Assembly (NCBI RefSeq): GCF_000407445.1
Contig: NZ_ASWB01000001.1
Location: 1,178,001 to 1,242,000 of the forward strand
From: Enterococcus moraviensis ATCC BAA-383
GTDB lineage: Bacteria > Bacillota > Bacilli > Lactobacillales > Enterococcaceae
Direction: 5' to 3'
DNA length: 64,000 nt
Made by a program: the position numbers and the translations under genes. The notes under the pieces were generated by a model. The model worked only from the letters and a program-made list of their open reading frames with translations, did no database searches and was not told where the DNA came from. This document shows, one piece after another, positions 8,672 through 17,943 of this stretch (the first letter of the stretch is position 1; every line of letters starts with the position of its first letter).

Positions 8672-9592
8672 CTAAGAATCCAGCCAACACGCTATTTCCT
8701 TTTCTAAATCTGATACCGATTCAGGATGTTGTACTAAATCCCACCAACTGGCATTCATTCGATTTCTAAACCAAGTCAATTGCCTTTTCGCATATCTTCT
8801 CGAATTTTGTTTCACTTGATCCGTTGCTTCTTGCAGCGTTTCTTTCCCTTCAAAATAAGGGAAAAACTCTTTGTAGCCGATACCTTGAATTGATTGTTGC
8901 GTTTGTTTTTCATACAATTCTTTGGCTTCTTTCAAAAGGCCTTGATCAATCATTAAATCAACACGGGTGTTGATTCGATCATAAAGTAAAGAACGATCCG
9001 TTTCTAGCCCAATTAAAAAATAGTCATATAACTTCTTGGGCTTTTCTTTTGGTGTCAAAATACTTCGTCCGGTTTTATCAAAAACTTCTAACGCTCGAAT
9101 CACTTTTTTTTGATTATTAAAGTGAATACTTTGAGCAGCTAATGGATCTTTCTCTTGAAGTAATTCCCATAAGCGTTGATTCCCATGGGTATCCGCAAAC
9201 TGTTGATAATACTCACGTATCTCTGTCGACTCATCTTTGGCGCCTAATTCAAAATCGTAAAGCAATGCCTGGATATACAGACCTGTTCCTCCAACAACGA
9301 TTGGTACTTTTCCCCTTGTTGTTATCGATTCAATCGTTTGACGTCCTTCTTTTTGAAAATCAGCTACTGAATAGGTCTCGGTCAGTTCTCGGCAATCAAT
9401 CAGATGATGGACAATCCCTTGACGTTCTTCCACAGTCGCTTTTGCAGTTCCTATATCCAAATGTTTATAGACTTGCATTGAATCACCACTAATGATTTCT
9501 CCGTTTAGTTTTTTTGCTAACTCAATACTTAAAGATGTTTTGCCAACAGCTGTTGGTCCTACAATTACTAGTACTTTTTTCAATCTTTTCAT
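8672..9592 (-). CDS. miaA: tRNA dimethylallyltransferase MiaA
   Basis: Transfers a dimethylallyl group to N6 of A37 in tRNAs that read U-initial codons. The P-loop GPTAVGKT is at 12-19, then GEIISGDSMQVYKHLDIGTA, GGTGLYIQALLYD and the C-terminal tRNA-binding KQNSRRYAKRQLTWFRN. The length of 306 is normal. The ATG at 9592 overlaps the upstream GDPD stop by ATGA, but its Shine-Dalgarno (AAAGG) would abut it. A TTG at 9583, nine bases downstream of AAGG, gives a protein starting at the fourth residue and is a realistic alternative. Confidence 0.97.
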   Translation of the reverse strand: MKRLKKVLVIVGPTAVGKTSLSIELAKKLNGEIISGDSMQVYKHLDIGTAKATVEERQGIVHHLIDCRELTETYSVADFQKEGRQTIESITTRGKVPIVVGGTGLYIQALLYDFELGAKDESTEIREYYQQFADTHGNQRLWELLQEKDPLAAQSIHFNNQKKVIRALEVFDKTGRSILTPKEKPKKLYDYFLIGLETDRSLLYDRINTRVDLMIDQGLLKEAKELYEKQTQQSIQGIGYKEFFPYFEGKETLQEATDQVKQNSRRYAKRQLTWFRNRMNASWWDLVQHPESVSDLEKEIACWLDS

Positions 9593-10329
9593 CCTTTATT
9601 TTGCATTGCTCCACGTAATTCTAATGCCTTTTTCGGATAATCCGTATGAATCCCCGTCAAATGATGCCTAAAGCAAAACATCATCTCTTTTTCTTCATTA
9701 ACAGTCCACGGTCGAATCGATTTTGGAAAATCCGCTAGTTCCTCTTTGTGTTCAAGGACCCAATCGATTTTAGGATGGATTCCTTCAACAAAATCGGTTA
9801 GAAGTGCTTGTCTTTCTGCTTTTTCTGACATATCAAATATTAATGCAATGGTTTGTTTTTTATCTATTTGCCAAATTTTTTCCAAACTTTCAAAATAAAA
9901 ACTTGAATACATATACTCAAATGGCCAGTTTTGTGATGTCATGAGTTGAACAAGTAACTGTTCAATTCTATCATAAGGTACTTTATCGGTTTTGATTTCA
10001 ATATTCAATAGACCACGAAAATTTTCTTTTTTAAGAAATAAAACCACTTCTTCTAATGTGGGAATTTCTTGGATCACTGGATTTTTTTTAAACCAGCTGC
10101 CAGCATCTAATTCCTTTAATTCTGCTAATGTTAGATCTCTAACTTCTCCATGTCCGTTTGTAGTACGATCAACTCTCTCATCATGAATTACGATCAAATG
10201 GTTATCTTTTGATAATTGAACATCTAATTCAATTCCATCAGAACCAACATGAACTGCTTCTTTAAAAGCTGCTAACGTATTTTCTGGATGAGTTCCTTTA
10301 CTTCCACGGTGGGCGATTATTCTTGTCAC
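9589..10329 (-). CDS. Glycerophosphodiester phosphodiesterase
   Basis: A single-domain cytosolic GDPD (TIM barrel) of 246 residues that hydrolyses glycerophosphodiesters to glycerol-3-phosphate and an alcohol. The catalytic start is at residue 6, AHRGSKGTHPENTLAAF, followed by ELDVQLSKDNHLIVIHD with the metal-binding Glu/Asp and catalytic His, and late WTVNEEKEM. The open frame extends 22 codons upstream to 10395, but a GTG at 10329 follows GGAGGGAGAACT and puts the HRG motif at the usual distance from the start, so I use it. It overlaps miaA by four bases and probably opens the GDPD-miaA-hflX operon. Confidence 0.93.
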   Translation of the reverse strand: MTRIIAHRGSKGTHPENTLAAFKEAVHVGSDGIELDVQLSKDNHLIVIHDERVDRTTNGHGEVRDLTLAELKELDAGSWFKKNPVIQEIPTLEEVVLFLKKENFRGLLNIEIKTDKVPYDRIEQLLVQLMTSQNWPFEYMYSSFYFESLEKIWQIDKKQTIALIFDMSEKAERQALLTDFVEGIHPKIDWVLEHKEELADFPKSIRPWTVNEEKEMMFCFRHHLTGIHTDYPKKALELRGAMQNKG

Positions 10330-10403
10330 AGTTCTCCCTCCAATCGAAATCATTGTATCATTCCTAATAATGAGTATCAAACAATTAAGAGGCATCTATT
10401 TCT

Positions 10404-10439
10404 AAAAAAACAGACGAGACTCACTCATCCCGCCTGTTT
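10404..10439 (-). terminator. Terminator of the 10456-11430 epimerase gene
   Basis: Minus-strand stem AAACAGGCGGGA / TCTCGTCTGTTT with an 8-base loop and a run of seven T. Confidence 0.85.
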
Positions 10440-10455
10440 CGGTATTTTATTGATA

Positions 10456-11430
10456 TTAGTTACGTGAAGAATCTTTTTCTAAAGCACCTAGTTCATATGA
10501 AACATACTTTTCAAGTCCAGTCTTGACTGTATAATTGGGTTGATAGCCTATTCCTTTCACTTTAGAAATATCTGCAAGTGAATGTTTGATATCACCAGGA
10601 CGTTCATTATCATAGCGAATCGGCAAAGAAACACCTAGAAAATCGTCTACAATTGACACTAATTCACTCAATTCAATTGCTTCACCAGTCCCAATATTAT
10701 AGACTTCACCTAAGGTCTCTGATGATGTTGCTATAAGATTTAAGGCCTGAACGACATCGTCTATAAAAACAAAATCTCTTGATTGTGTCCCGTCACCAAA
10801 CATTGTGAATGTGGTATTTTCTTTGTTCAACAGTTTTTTATAGCGATCCATCATAATCGAGATCACACCAGAATAAGGGGATTCAGGATTTTGTTTTGGA
10901 CCATATACATTAAAGAAACGTACCGCACTTGTAGGGATATCGTATAAATGGAAATAATCGACGACATATTTTTCTGCTGCAAACTTATCGATTGCATACG
11001 GTGTTAATGGACGAATAACAGATTCTTCTTGCTTAGGTAACGTTGGCTCATCTCCATATACCGCAGCAGAAGATGCAAATACTAGGCGTTTTAATTCCGC
11101 TTGATTACACTTTACTAATTCTAGTAATTGAAACACACTATCAAAGTTTATTTGATGTGTCTCTAACGGGCGTGCAACCGAATCTGCCACACTTGCAATC
11201 GCAGCTAAATGAAAAATGTAATCAAATTGAGTATCTGTTAATACTTCTTCCATCAAACGATAATCCGTCACGCTACCTTCTATAAACTGAATATTAGCAG
11301 ATGTGTCTAGATTGCTCACACTTCCCATCGATAAATCATCAATAACTGTCACTTTATGGTCTTTACTGTAAAAATTGGCTAAGGTAGAACCTATAAAACC
11401 TGCTCCACCAGTAATTAATATATTATTCAT
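10456..11430 (-). CDS. NAD-dependent UDP-sugar 4-epimerase-like SDR, 324 aa
   Basis: An extended short-chain dehydrogenase. The NAD-binding GGAGFIGS is at residues 8-15, the catalytic Ser lies in FASSAAVYGDE and the YxxxK in YAIDK (about 148-152). The substrate-domain signatures RFFNVYGPKQNPESPYSGV and FGDGTQSRDFVFIDDVV are those of UDP-glucose/UDP-GlcNAc 4-epimerases. It probably supplies UDP-Gal or UDP-GalNAc (uronates are less likely) for the adjoining polysaccharide genes; the exact sugar cannot be read from sequence. It is bracketed by terminators on both sides, so it is its own transcription unit. RBS AGGAGT precedes the ATG. Confidence 0.9.
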   Translation of the reverse strand: MNNILITGGAGFIGSTLANFYSKDHKVTVIDDLSMGSVSNLDTSANIQFIEGSVTDYRLMEEVLTDTQFDYIFHLAAIASVADSVARPLETHQINFDSVFQLLELVKCNQAELKRLVFASSAAVYGDEPTLPKQEESVIRPLTPYAIDKFAAEKYVVDYFHLYDIPTSAVRFFNVYGPKQNPESPYSGVISIMMDRYKKLLNKENTTFTMFGDGTQSRDFVFIDDVVQALNLIATSSETLGEVYNIGTGEAIELSELVSIVDDFLGVSLPIRYDNERPGDIKHSLADISKVKGIGYQPNYTVKTGLEKYVSYELGALEKDSSRN

Positions 11431-11516
11431 TTATCAATAACTCCTACTTTTAGATAAAATCAACTTCTAAATCTCCTTTAGTTTATCATGGATGGTCAAA
11501 GAGGTCTACTTTAATC

Positions 11517-11550
11517 GAAAAAAAACTAGTTGCCCCTAAGGACAACTAGT
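11517..11550 (-). terminator. Terminator of the 11570-12097 / 12113 unit
   Basis: Perfect 8-bp stem ACTAGTTG / CAACTAGT with a 10-base loop, followed on the minus strand by eight T. Confidence 0.85.
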
Positions 11551-11569
11551 CAATTTTCACCTTAATTCA

Positions 11570-12097
11570 TCAATTCTCGTGTTTATTTTCTTTTGCAATA
11601 TCCACTATCGATTTATTTTCTTTCTTTGTCTGTTTTATCATATCAACTAGTTCGTTATTGTATATTTTATCAGGATCGATATTTGCCGCTCTTAACTCTT
11701 CACGAGCCTTCTCAATCTCTTTTTCATCAATGACTTTATCAGGTAAACTGTTTATATATTGGGAAATAGTTTGGCCACTTTTTTTAATTTTAGCCTGCAT
11801 TGTTTGAATTTCTTGGTCTGTAAATAATGTACTATCAAAACCTGCTTTTTCAATTTCTTCTCTATATTTTTCAATTTCTTCCATCGGAATTGTCACTTCT
11901 TCATAGCTAAAAGATACTTCCGTTTCATTAGAATAATCTATAACTTTCGACTTATCAAAATTATCCGAACTTTGAGATGAACTTGTCTCCAAGTCTTGAT
12001 TTTTCGTAGTTTTTTTATCATCCATTCTAATAAACACAACAATACCTACTATTAAAATGACGATGCAAAATAAAAACAAAAGTTTCTTACTTTTCAT
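11570..12097 (-). CDS. Membrane-anchored or secreted protein with two copies of a ~45-aa helical module, 175 aa
   Basis: One N-terminal hydrophobic segment (residues 5-23, after MKSKK) is followed by a charged, Ser-rich linker (about 26-60), so the rest should be outside the membrane. There is no lipobox-like Cys; the only Cys (residue 11) is inside the hydrophobic stretch. The remainder shows two related modules: EIEKYREEIEKAGFDSTLF (about 80) followed by a Lys-rich helix ending TISQYI, and EIEKAREELRAANIDPDKI (about 127) followed by a similar helix ending SIVDIAKE. I do not recognise a family. It starts 15 bases after the ChW/C39 gene stop and shares its terminator, so the two are probably co-expressed. 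RBS is AGAGGA. Confidence 0.75.
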   Translation of the reverse strand: MKSKKLLFLFCIVILIVGIVVFIRMDDKKTTKNQDLETSSSQSSDNFDKSKVIDYSNETEVSFSYEEVTIPMEEIEKYREEIEKAGFDSTLFTDQEIQTMQAKIKKSGQTISQYINSLPDKVIDEKEIEKAREELRAANIDPDKIYNNELVDMIKQTKKENKSIVDIAKENKHEN

Positions 12098-12112
12098 TAT
12101 TTATCCTCTATT

Positions 12113-14527
12113 CTATTTATCGATAGCAACAGCCATTTTATTCGGGCTGTAAGAAAGAGCTACCGTTCCTTCACTAACCCACATTTTTCCATAAATTGGA
12201 TCCGTTACATGGAAACTATTTCCATCAAATCCAGTTACTAACCAAACATGTAGATTTCCTACTTTTAAAGAACCATAATACGTTCCGTCAATAATTGGTG
12301 CTGCTAAATAAGGATACGTTCCCCATACTACGACGGGATTGCCTTTCATTAGTTCTTCCTTGAATCGACCTGTGTCAACGCCACTGATATCTCTTGAATT
12401 AGCCGCATATCGTTGCGCATATGGTGTGAATGCTCTAGGATAAATTGTGTGGAAACCATATTTATCTGCTGGGTCGCCATTAAATCCTTCATGTGGATTC
12501 CCCCAAGAAGGAACTTTTGGAACCGCATTTGTAACTTGATGAACATTTTGTCCATGTGTTGCACCTAGATACTCTAAAGCCATGTATAAAGAAAATTCTT
12601 CACAGCCATTTTGGTATCCCATTGTAATTTGATTGTAGTAAGGAACATTCATATACGTTCTTTGCCCACTATTCGTTGCAGCAACAATACTCTTATTTGC
12701 AGTAATGTAACCATATGGTGTTTCTAAGATTGGATAACCATTTTTATCTAGCACTCTTTTATTGACATTGACTACTGTTCCAGCAGAGATATCATTTCCT
12801 CTATTCAAAGAACGGTTTGTATAAAAATGATTTGTTCTAAGTTCTACTCTTTTTGGTGCATCCATATAGTAGTTTCCCATACCAGCTGGAGCTTTTTTAT
12901 AATTATTTGAAACGGCAGGCCCTTTAGCCATCTTTTTGACTAGAACAATATCAAAAGCTTCCATTCTAAAACGGTAGCCTGAAGTACCACTGACACCGGC
13001 ATTTTTATTCCATCCTAACCAGCCAAAGTATTCTGTGTGGGTTCTGTAATAAACATCAAAATGTTTTGCCAATTCACCAGTTAAACGAACATCATATGCT
13101 TCAACTCGTTTAGACTCCCCAGTTGTTCCACTTAATTGATTATTAGAAACATAGCTTAGCCAGCCTTTATCTTGTACATGCGTTCGATATTCAATTCCGC
13201 CGGTAACTGGAGCGTTATCGATTTTGATTTTAATCGCTTCTACTCTTTTGCTTTGTCCCAATGATCCATTTGTTTGACCATTTTTACTTGGCGTTTGCCA
13301 CCCCTTGTCTTGTACATGACTTTGGTAAATGACATTAGGCTGTTTGAACTGGACAAAATATCTTTTTTTCGCTCCTGGAACAGCTGTTCCTTTTTTCACT
13401 ACTTTAATTTCTATTGATTCTAATTGGTAACTAAATCCTGCAGTTCCAGCATTTTGACCATTACTAGCCCAATCTAACCAACCAAAGTTTTTAGAATGGA
13501 CACGATAATATATATCAAAATGTTTTGCAGCTTCACCCGTTAAACGAATACTTAAAGCTTCCATCCTTTTCGATTGTTTCATCGTTCCAGTAATTGCATT
13601 ATTGGAAACGTATGGTTGCCAGCCGATATCTTGTACGTGACTTCTATACTCAATGCCACCAGTAACGGGTAAGTTATTAACAGCAATTTTCATTGCTTCC
13701 ATTCTTTTTGATTGTCCCATTGTTCCACTAGTTTGACCATTTGATTTTACTGCTTGCCAGCCGATATCTTGAACATGACTTTGATAGTTCACGTTAGGTT
13801 TTTTATATTGTACTGACGGACGTTTGGTTGCACCTGGCGCTGCTTGTCCTTTTTCTTTCAATTGAATTTGAATTCCTTCAATTTGATATGAAAAAGCCAT
13901 AGTACCAGCACTTTGACCATTTGAAGCCCAATCTAACCAGCCAAAGTTTTGAACTTTAACTCGATAATATATAGTATATTTTGATTTTAAATTATCCGTT
14001 AATTGAATTTGAATCGCTTCTAATCGCTTACCACCAACACCACTAATTTCATTAGCTTTAACATAAGATTGCCACCCTACTTCAGCTACATGGGCACGAT
14101 ATTGGATCCCACCTTCATTTGGTGCAAGTCCTTCAATTCCAATTTTAATAGCTTCAATTCTATTATTAGGAAACGCACTGCTTCCACCATTGTCTGGTCC
14201 TGCTTGCCATCCTATCTTTTCATTATAGATGGCGTAATTTAATTTTGGTTGTGCTGCTTTTCTTTCTGTTGGTTCAGTTGATTCCATTGTTTCTGTTGAT
14301 TCTGTTGCTTCAGTGGTTTCAGCGCTTTCAGTTTCATAGTTACTCTCACTATTCTGTGATTCTGTCCCTAAAGTGCTTTCAGATATGTATACTGTGCTTT
14401 GTTCGTTGCTTTGAGTTTCAATAGCGCTTTCAGATACATTTACCTGTTCTTCTGATGCTGCTACTGAAGGTAAAATCATGAAACTTGTCAAAATACCAAC
14501 TACTAAATAACCATATTTTCTCTTCAA
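12113..14527 (-). CDS. Secreted ChW-repeat protein with C-terminal C39-like cysteine peptidase domain, 804 aa
   Basis: The frame is open from 14611, but a TTG at 14527 follows AAGGGGTG at good spacing and starts exactly at a signal peptide (LKRKYGYLVVGILTSFMILP, cleavage after VAA), so I use it. A Ser/Thr/Glu-rich linker (about 27-85) precedes nine ChW (clostridial hydrophobic W) repeats, each with a GWQ or GWL core and an R-x-EAIxI ending, arranged as three triads. A short SH3-like segment follows (about 555-620). The C-terminal ~180 residues resemble Peptidase_C39_2: Cys in NGCEEFSL, His in LHVWLVTG, Asp in VTDPIYG. ChW repeats bind cell-surface components, so this is probably a wall-located cysteine peptidase or amidase; its substrate is unknown. 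It sits between the epimerase and the flippase, expressed with 11570-12097. Confidence 0.88.
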   Translation of the reverse strand: MKRKYGYLVVGILTSFMILPSVAASEEQVNVSESAIETQSNEQSTVYISESTLGTESQNSESNYETESAETTEATESTETMESTEPTERKAAQPKLNYAIYNEKIGWQAGPDNGGSSAFPNNRIEAIKIGIEGLAPNEGGIQYRAHVAEVGWQSYVKANEISGVGGKRLEAIQIQLTDNLKSKYTIYYRVKVQNFGWLDWASNGQSAGTMAFSYQIEGIQIQLKEKGQAAPGATKRPSVQYKKPNVNYQSHVQDIGWQAVKSNGQTSGTMGQSKRMEAMKIAVNNLPVTGGIEYRSHVQDIGWQPYVSNNAITGTMKQSKRMEALSIRLTGEAAKHFDIYYRVHSKNFGWLDWASNGQNAGTAGFSYQLESIEIKVVKKGTAVPGAKKRYFVQFKQPNVIYQSHVQDKGWQTPSKNGQTNGSLGQSKRVEAIKIKIDNAPVTGGIEYRTHVQDKGWLSYVSNNQLSGTTGESKRVEAYDVRLTGELAKHFDVYYRTHTEYFGWLGWNKNAGVSGTSGYRFRMEAFDIVLVKKMAKGPAVSNNYKKAPAGMGNYYMDAPKRVELRTNHFYTNRSLNRGNDISAGTVVNVNKRVLDKNGYPILETPYGYITANKSIVAATNSGQRTYMNVPYYNQITMGYQNGCEEFSLYMALEYLGATHGQNVHQVTNAVPKVPSWGNPHEGFNGDPADKYGFHTIYPRAFTPYAQRYAANSRDISGVDTGRFKEELMKGNPVVVWGTYPYLAAPIIDGTYYGSLKVGNLHVWLVTGFDGNSFHVTDPIYGKMWVSEGTVALSYSPNKMAVAIDK

Positions 14528-14591
14528 ATTCTTCACCCCTTGTAAAATGATTGTAACAAAATTATAATTGTTTGTCCACGCTACAAAAAGT

Positions 14592-14632
14592 AAAAAACAC
14601 ACTAAAACCAATCTTTAGTTTAAGTGTGTTCA
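14592..14632 (-). terminator. Terminator downstream of the flippase gene (end of the decoration operon)
   Basis: Minus-strand stem AACACACTTAAAC / GTTTTAGTGTGTT (one bulge/mismatch) with a 9-base loop and a following TTTT. Confidence 0.8.
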
Positions 14633-14668
14633 ACAAAATATTTTTTTATTTATCGTTATTTCTAATAC

Positions 14669-16093
14669 TTACGTTCCTTTTAATAAACCTCGAAACTCTT
14701 TGAAACTTCGGATTATTTTTTTATAATTTACCAACAGATAAATGACATAGCAAACGGCATAGGCTGCCGTGCTTATAAAACTTCCTCCAAAAGCTAAATT
14801 ACTTAGTATAAACAGAACTGTTAACAGCGTTTCAAACGCCATAGAACTCTCTATGTGAATATTCATTGATTTACACAACAAGTATTCAGCAAAATTACAA
14901 CGGAAAGCTAAACTAATCAAGATCAGTCCAACTGCCCAAGTAAGGTTGCCTAAGCCAAAGATAATGATCACCGATAAAATCAATGATAAAGATAAAGTTG
15001 TTACATTAACAAATAAAATTGATTTTTCCTTACGCATTGTTTTTAAATACGTATTGATTAACAAGGACATTCTACCTTCATAGATGATAATCGGAAATAG
15101 AATTCCCATAAACTTCAAACTTTCTGCGTATTCAGGCAACCATAATGAAAGCACATACTTAGCCGGAACATAAAACAATAATATAGCATACGTGATGGGA
15201 ACAAATAAATCTCTCAACGTCACAAATAAAGCGGGTAATTTTTTTTGATTCGTTCTTCTTAACAAAGGGAACATAACAACGCCCACAGCATTGACGAAAG
15301 TCAAAAACATATTAGAGATACTAAGTGTAAAAGACAATTTACCAAACGTTTGGATGGTCCATTTCTTTTCAACAAAAAAACGAATCGTTCCAATAATGAG
15401 CATACTCGCCACACTACTAAGCATTAGTTTGCTACCAATGTTGATATTGTCGATTATTTCTGGAAATACTTTTTTTAGACTTACTAACTTTAAGCTGAGC
15501 ATATCTTTGATCCGATACATTCCCCAAATCGTCATAATCAGTCTAGACATGATATCCATAACAATCAGCCAAAAGAAATTACGACCACCTAAAAGAAAAT
15601 AGATACCTATCAATACTACATATATGTAGCGATCACTTCTTGATAATTGTGCATACTCTTTGATTCGATTCGTAGATTGAAAGATATATAAAATAAAGGT
15701 TTTCGCGATTGTTATCAATGAAACAACTGCCGTAAGCAACAAAATAATCGTTTTGTTTCCTGATGGCATAAAGAATAGTGCCCAAATAATGACCAGTGAT
15801 GAAACGATACATTCAAAAATACCTAGGTACCAAAATTGCGAGCCTAGATTTCGCTTATCAAGCTGCTCATATTCTTCTCCTCCAATTTTCAGATAGATTC
15901 CATCAATCCAGCCTAGATGAAAAAATCCTACATAAGAGGAATAAAATACATACAACTGCCAGTAACTATATTCCGTAACACCCAATAACTTGGGTACAAA
16001 CAAGTTTAATAAAACAGAGATTCCCAACGTAGCAAAATTAGCCGCAACTGTATAGTATAAATTTTTTATGACCGATTTAGCTTTTTCATTCAT
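14669..16093 (-). CDS. Wzx-type polysaccharide flippase, 474 aa
   Basis: A MATE/MOP-superfamily polysaccharide transporter: twelve to fourteen hydrophobic segments along the whole length, a short basic N-terminus (MNEKAKSVIKNLYYTVAANF) and the polysaccharide-synthase-type first helices NFATLGISVLLNLFVPKLLG. Such proteins move undecaprenyl-pyrophosphate-linked oligosaccharides to the outer face. It is the last gene of a long minus-strand cluster and is followed by a terminator. With the Wzy-like protein at 17940 it would form a Wzx/Wzy pathway, separate from the ABC exporter at 38.8-40.8 kb (inference). RBS AAGAGG precedes the ATG. Confidence 0.9.
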   Translation of the reverse strand: MNEKAKSVIKNLYYTVAANFATLGISVLLNLFVPKLLGVTEYSYWQLYVFYSSYVGFFHLGWIDGIYLKIGGEEYEQLDKRNLGSQFWYLGIFECIVSSLVIIWALFFMPSGNKTIILLLTAVVSLITIAKTFILYIFQSTNRIKEYAQLSRSDRYIYVVLIGIYFLLGGRNFFWLIVMDIMSRLIMTIWGMYRIKDMLSLKLVSLKKVFPEIIDNINIGSKLMLSSVASMLIIGTIRFFVEKKWTIQTFGKLSFTLSISNMFLTFVNAVGVVMFPLLRRTNQKKLPALFVTLRDLFVPITYAILLFYVPAKYVLSLWLPEYAESLKFMGILFPIIIYEGRMSLLINTYLKTMRKEKSILFVNVTTLSLSLILSVIIIFGLGNLTWAVGLILISLAFRCNFAEYLLCKSMNIHIESSMAFETLLTVLFILSNLAFGGSFISTAAYAVCYVIYLLVNYKKIIRSFKEFRGLLKGT

Positions 16094-16173
16094 GATAGGT
16101 TCCTCTTATTTCATTGATTTTTTTAGCATTTTTCAATCGTGGATCGTTCATTTATAAGGATAAATCAGCCAGG

Positions 16174-17094
16174 CTAATTCTTAAAAAAATTATTAAACCA
16201 CCCTTTAAATGTGTACTTTTCCTTGATCTCCTCTGAAAGAGTGATGCTCGGTGTCGTTAAAAATGCTGGTATTTCATGTTTGTTGTTTTCATTCAGTATA
16301 AAAATATTTTCTGGAACATAAAAATCCATCGTTTCAACACTCGTATTGTTTGTTATTAGTTTTTTCTCTAAAAACATTGCCTCGATCGGACGAAGTGACA
16401 GTCCATGTTGATTTTTTTGAACAACATCCAGTATGGCGTGGGTATTCCCTTCATAATTGATCAATTCATCATATGAAATGGCCTCTTTGTAATCATAATC
16501 TAAACGAGAATTTTTCGATGAGTTTACTACATAAATAAACGGATTCAACTTCTCACTGATAAAGTATTGTTCTAGTTCAAGCAATAGATTTAACCGCTCT
16601 TTGTCCACGCCGATAAAACAAATATCAGAGTGATACTTAGGATCATGTTTAGTCACAATTAGTTTTGTCTGATCAATAAACTGATTATTATGTTTTAATC
16701 CGTATTTCTTACAATCATCTTTATCAAATGACCAAAGCTCACACGCCAATCCAGAAAAAAAGTCAACAGGCGTATCTTTAGCCACAGGATTACTGTACCA
16801 AACCATAATACGAATGGTTGGGAAATTTCGATTCAAGTACTTTATTAACGGACGTGAAAAGAAATGAGAGTTCAACAAAACAACATCTATCTCGTTCAAT
16901 TTTTTCTTCCAATTTCCATAAAAAAGAGAGGCCAATTGCACATTCATTTTTTTATCTACATAGTTTAGTACTTTCACAATCAAAGATCGCTTATCAAAAT
17001 ATTTTTCTACATGGATACCTAGATCTTGTGCGTCCTTTGAAAACAGTACCGATTTCTCATCTAAAGTAATAATCATCATTCGACCATAATTCAA
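16174..17094 (-). CDS. Putative GT-B-like glycosyltransferase, 306 aa
   Basis: No transmembrane segment. The N-terminal half has alternating strand/helix character (DVVLLNSHFFSRPLIKYLNR, IRIMVWYSNPV), and the C-terminal half contains HAILDVVQKNQHGLSLRPIEA with MFLEKKLITNN, which resembles the donor-binding E-rich region of GT-B enzymes (conserved Glu followed by a helix and 'KLITNN'). No close family name comes to mind. The frame starts at a TTG (17094) ten bases after GGGAG; an internal ATG at 17079 is the alternative. The gene lies between LicD (17119) and the flippase, so a role in assembly of the same side chain is likely. Confidence 0.65.
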   Translation of the reverse strand: MNYGRMMIITLDEKSVLFSKDAQDLGIHVEKYFDKRSLIVKVLNYVDKKMNVQLASLFYGNWKKKLNEIDVVLLNSHFFSRPLIKYLNRNFPTIRIMVWYSNPVAKDTPVDFFSGLACELWSFDKDDCKKYGLKHNNQFIDQTKLIVTKHDPKYHSDICFIGVDKERLNLLLELEQYFISEKLNPFIYVVNSSKNSRLDYDYKEAISYDELINYEGNTHAILDVVQKNQHGLSLRPIEAMFLEKKLITNNTSVETMDFYVPENIFILNENNKHEIPAFLTTPSITLSEEIKEKYTFKGWFNNFFKN

Positions 17095-17118
17095 CGATTT
17101 CTGGCTCCCTTGCTTAAC

Positions 17119-17943
17119 TTATTTCCAATAAAATGTATATGGATGATGCGTCACTCGCTCTGATTCTGGTGGTAATTGCATATAATCATCATATCGCAAC
17201 GTTAAAAACTTTTGACGGTCTTTTATCGCTCGAACCGTTCTCCCAGCAAATTGAACATCTTCATAATGGTTAAACCATTCTGTAGGGAAAACACCCCATT
17301 TTTCGTCAACAAATTCAATGTACCCACATATAGATGTTTCTGTAATAGGATACTTACTCATTTCTTCCATTAGTAAATTTTTCCAATGCTTGTAATCACC
17401 TTGTCTCATCAACTTACGATGTTTAGGGTAATGTAAGATTCTCTTGCCATAAGCTTTCCATCTTGTCTTTGAAATAGCGTATGAAGCATTTAATGTTCCT
17501 ATCATGTTATCAAAATAAAGACTACATCTTTCACCAAATTCTTTTCTAGCAGAATCATCCGATGGAAAACCATCTATTGGAAAAATATCTACAAAAACCC
17601 CTAGCTCGGGGTCTTCGCTATGGTAAAATTGTGTTGTTTTCACACAGGTTCTTTTATCGACTAATTTGGCAAATGGATAACGATATTTTTCTCTTGTTTC
17701 TAAACTCAATAATAAATACGTTTCGTCATTTGCTAATAATTTGATTAAACGGTCGTAGTTCGGACGAGTCAGCACGATATCTAAATCATCATCCCAAGGG
17801 ATATACCCTTGGTGACGCTCTGATCCAATCAAACTACCATAATAAATCGAATACTCAATATCATTTTTCCGACAAATTTCATCGATGTGTACGAGAATTT
17901 CTACACTGACCTCTTGAATTTCTTTAATACTTAGTTCTTTCAT
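17119..17943 (-). CDS. LicD-family phosphotransferase, 274 aa
   Basis: LicD proteins transfer a phospho-alcohol (phosphocholine, ribitol phosphate and similar) from a CDP-activated donor to a glycan. The family signature is clear: IEYSIYYGSLIGSERHQGYI followed by PWDDDLDIVL, the acidic DDDLD being the metal site (about residue 45-60), then VDIFPIDGFP. It overlaps the stop of the Wzy-like gene by ATGA, so it is translationally coupled. The presence of an IspD/TarI-like cytidylyltransferase in the same cluster suggests the donor is a CDP-polyol made locally (inference). A second LicD is at 22096. Confidence 0.92.
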   Translation of the reverse strand: MKELSIKEIQEVSVEILVHIDEICRKNDIEYSIYYGSLIGSERHQGYIPWDDDLDIVLTRPNYDRLIKLLANDETYLLLSLETREKYRYPFAKLVDKRTCVKTTQFYHSEDPELGVFVDIFPIDGFPSDDSARKEFGERCSLYFDNMIGTLNASYAISKTRWKAYGKRILHYPKHRKLMRQGDYKHWKNLLMEEMSKYPITETSICGYIEFVDEKWGVFPTEWFNHYEDVQFAGRTVRAIKDRQKFLTLRYDDYMQLPPESERVTHHPYTFYWK

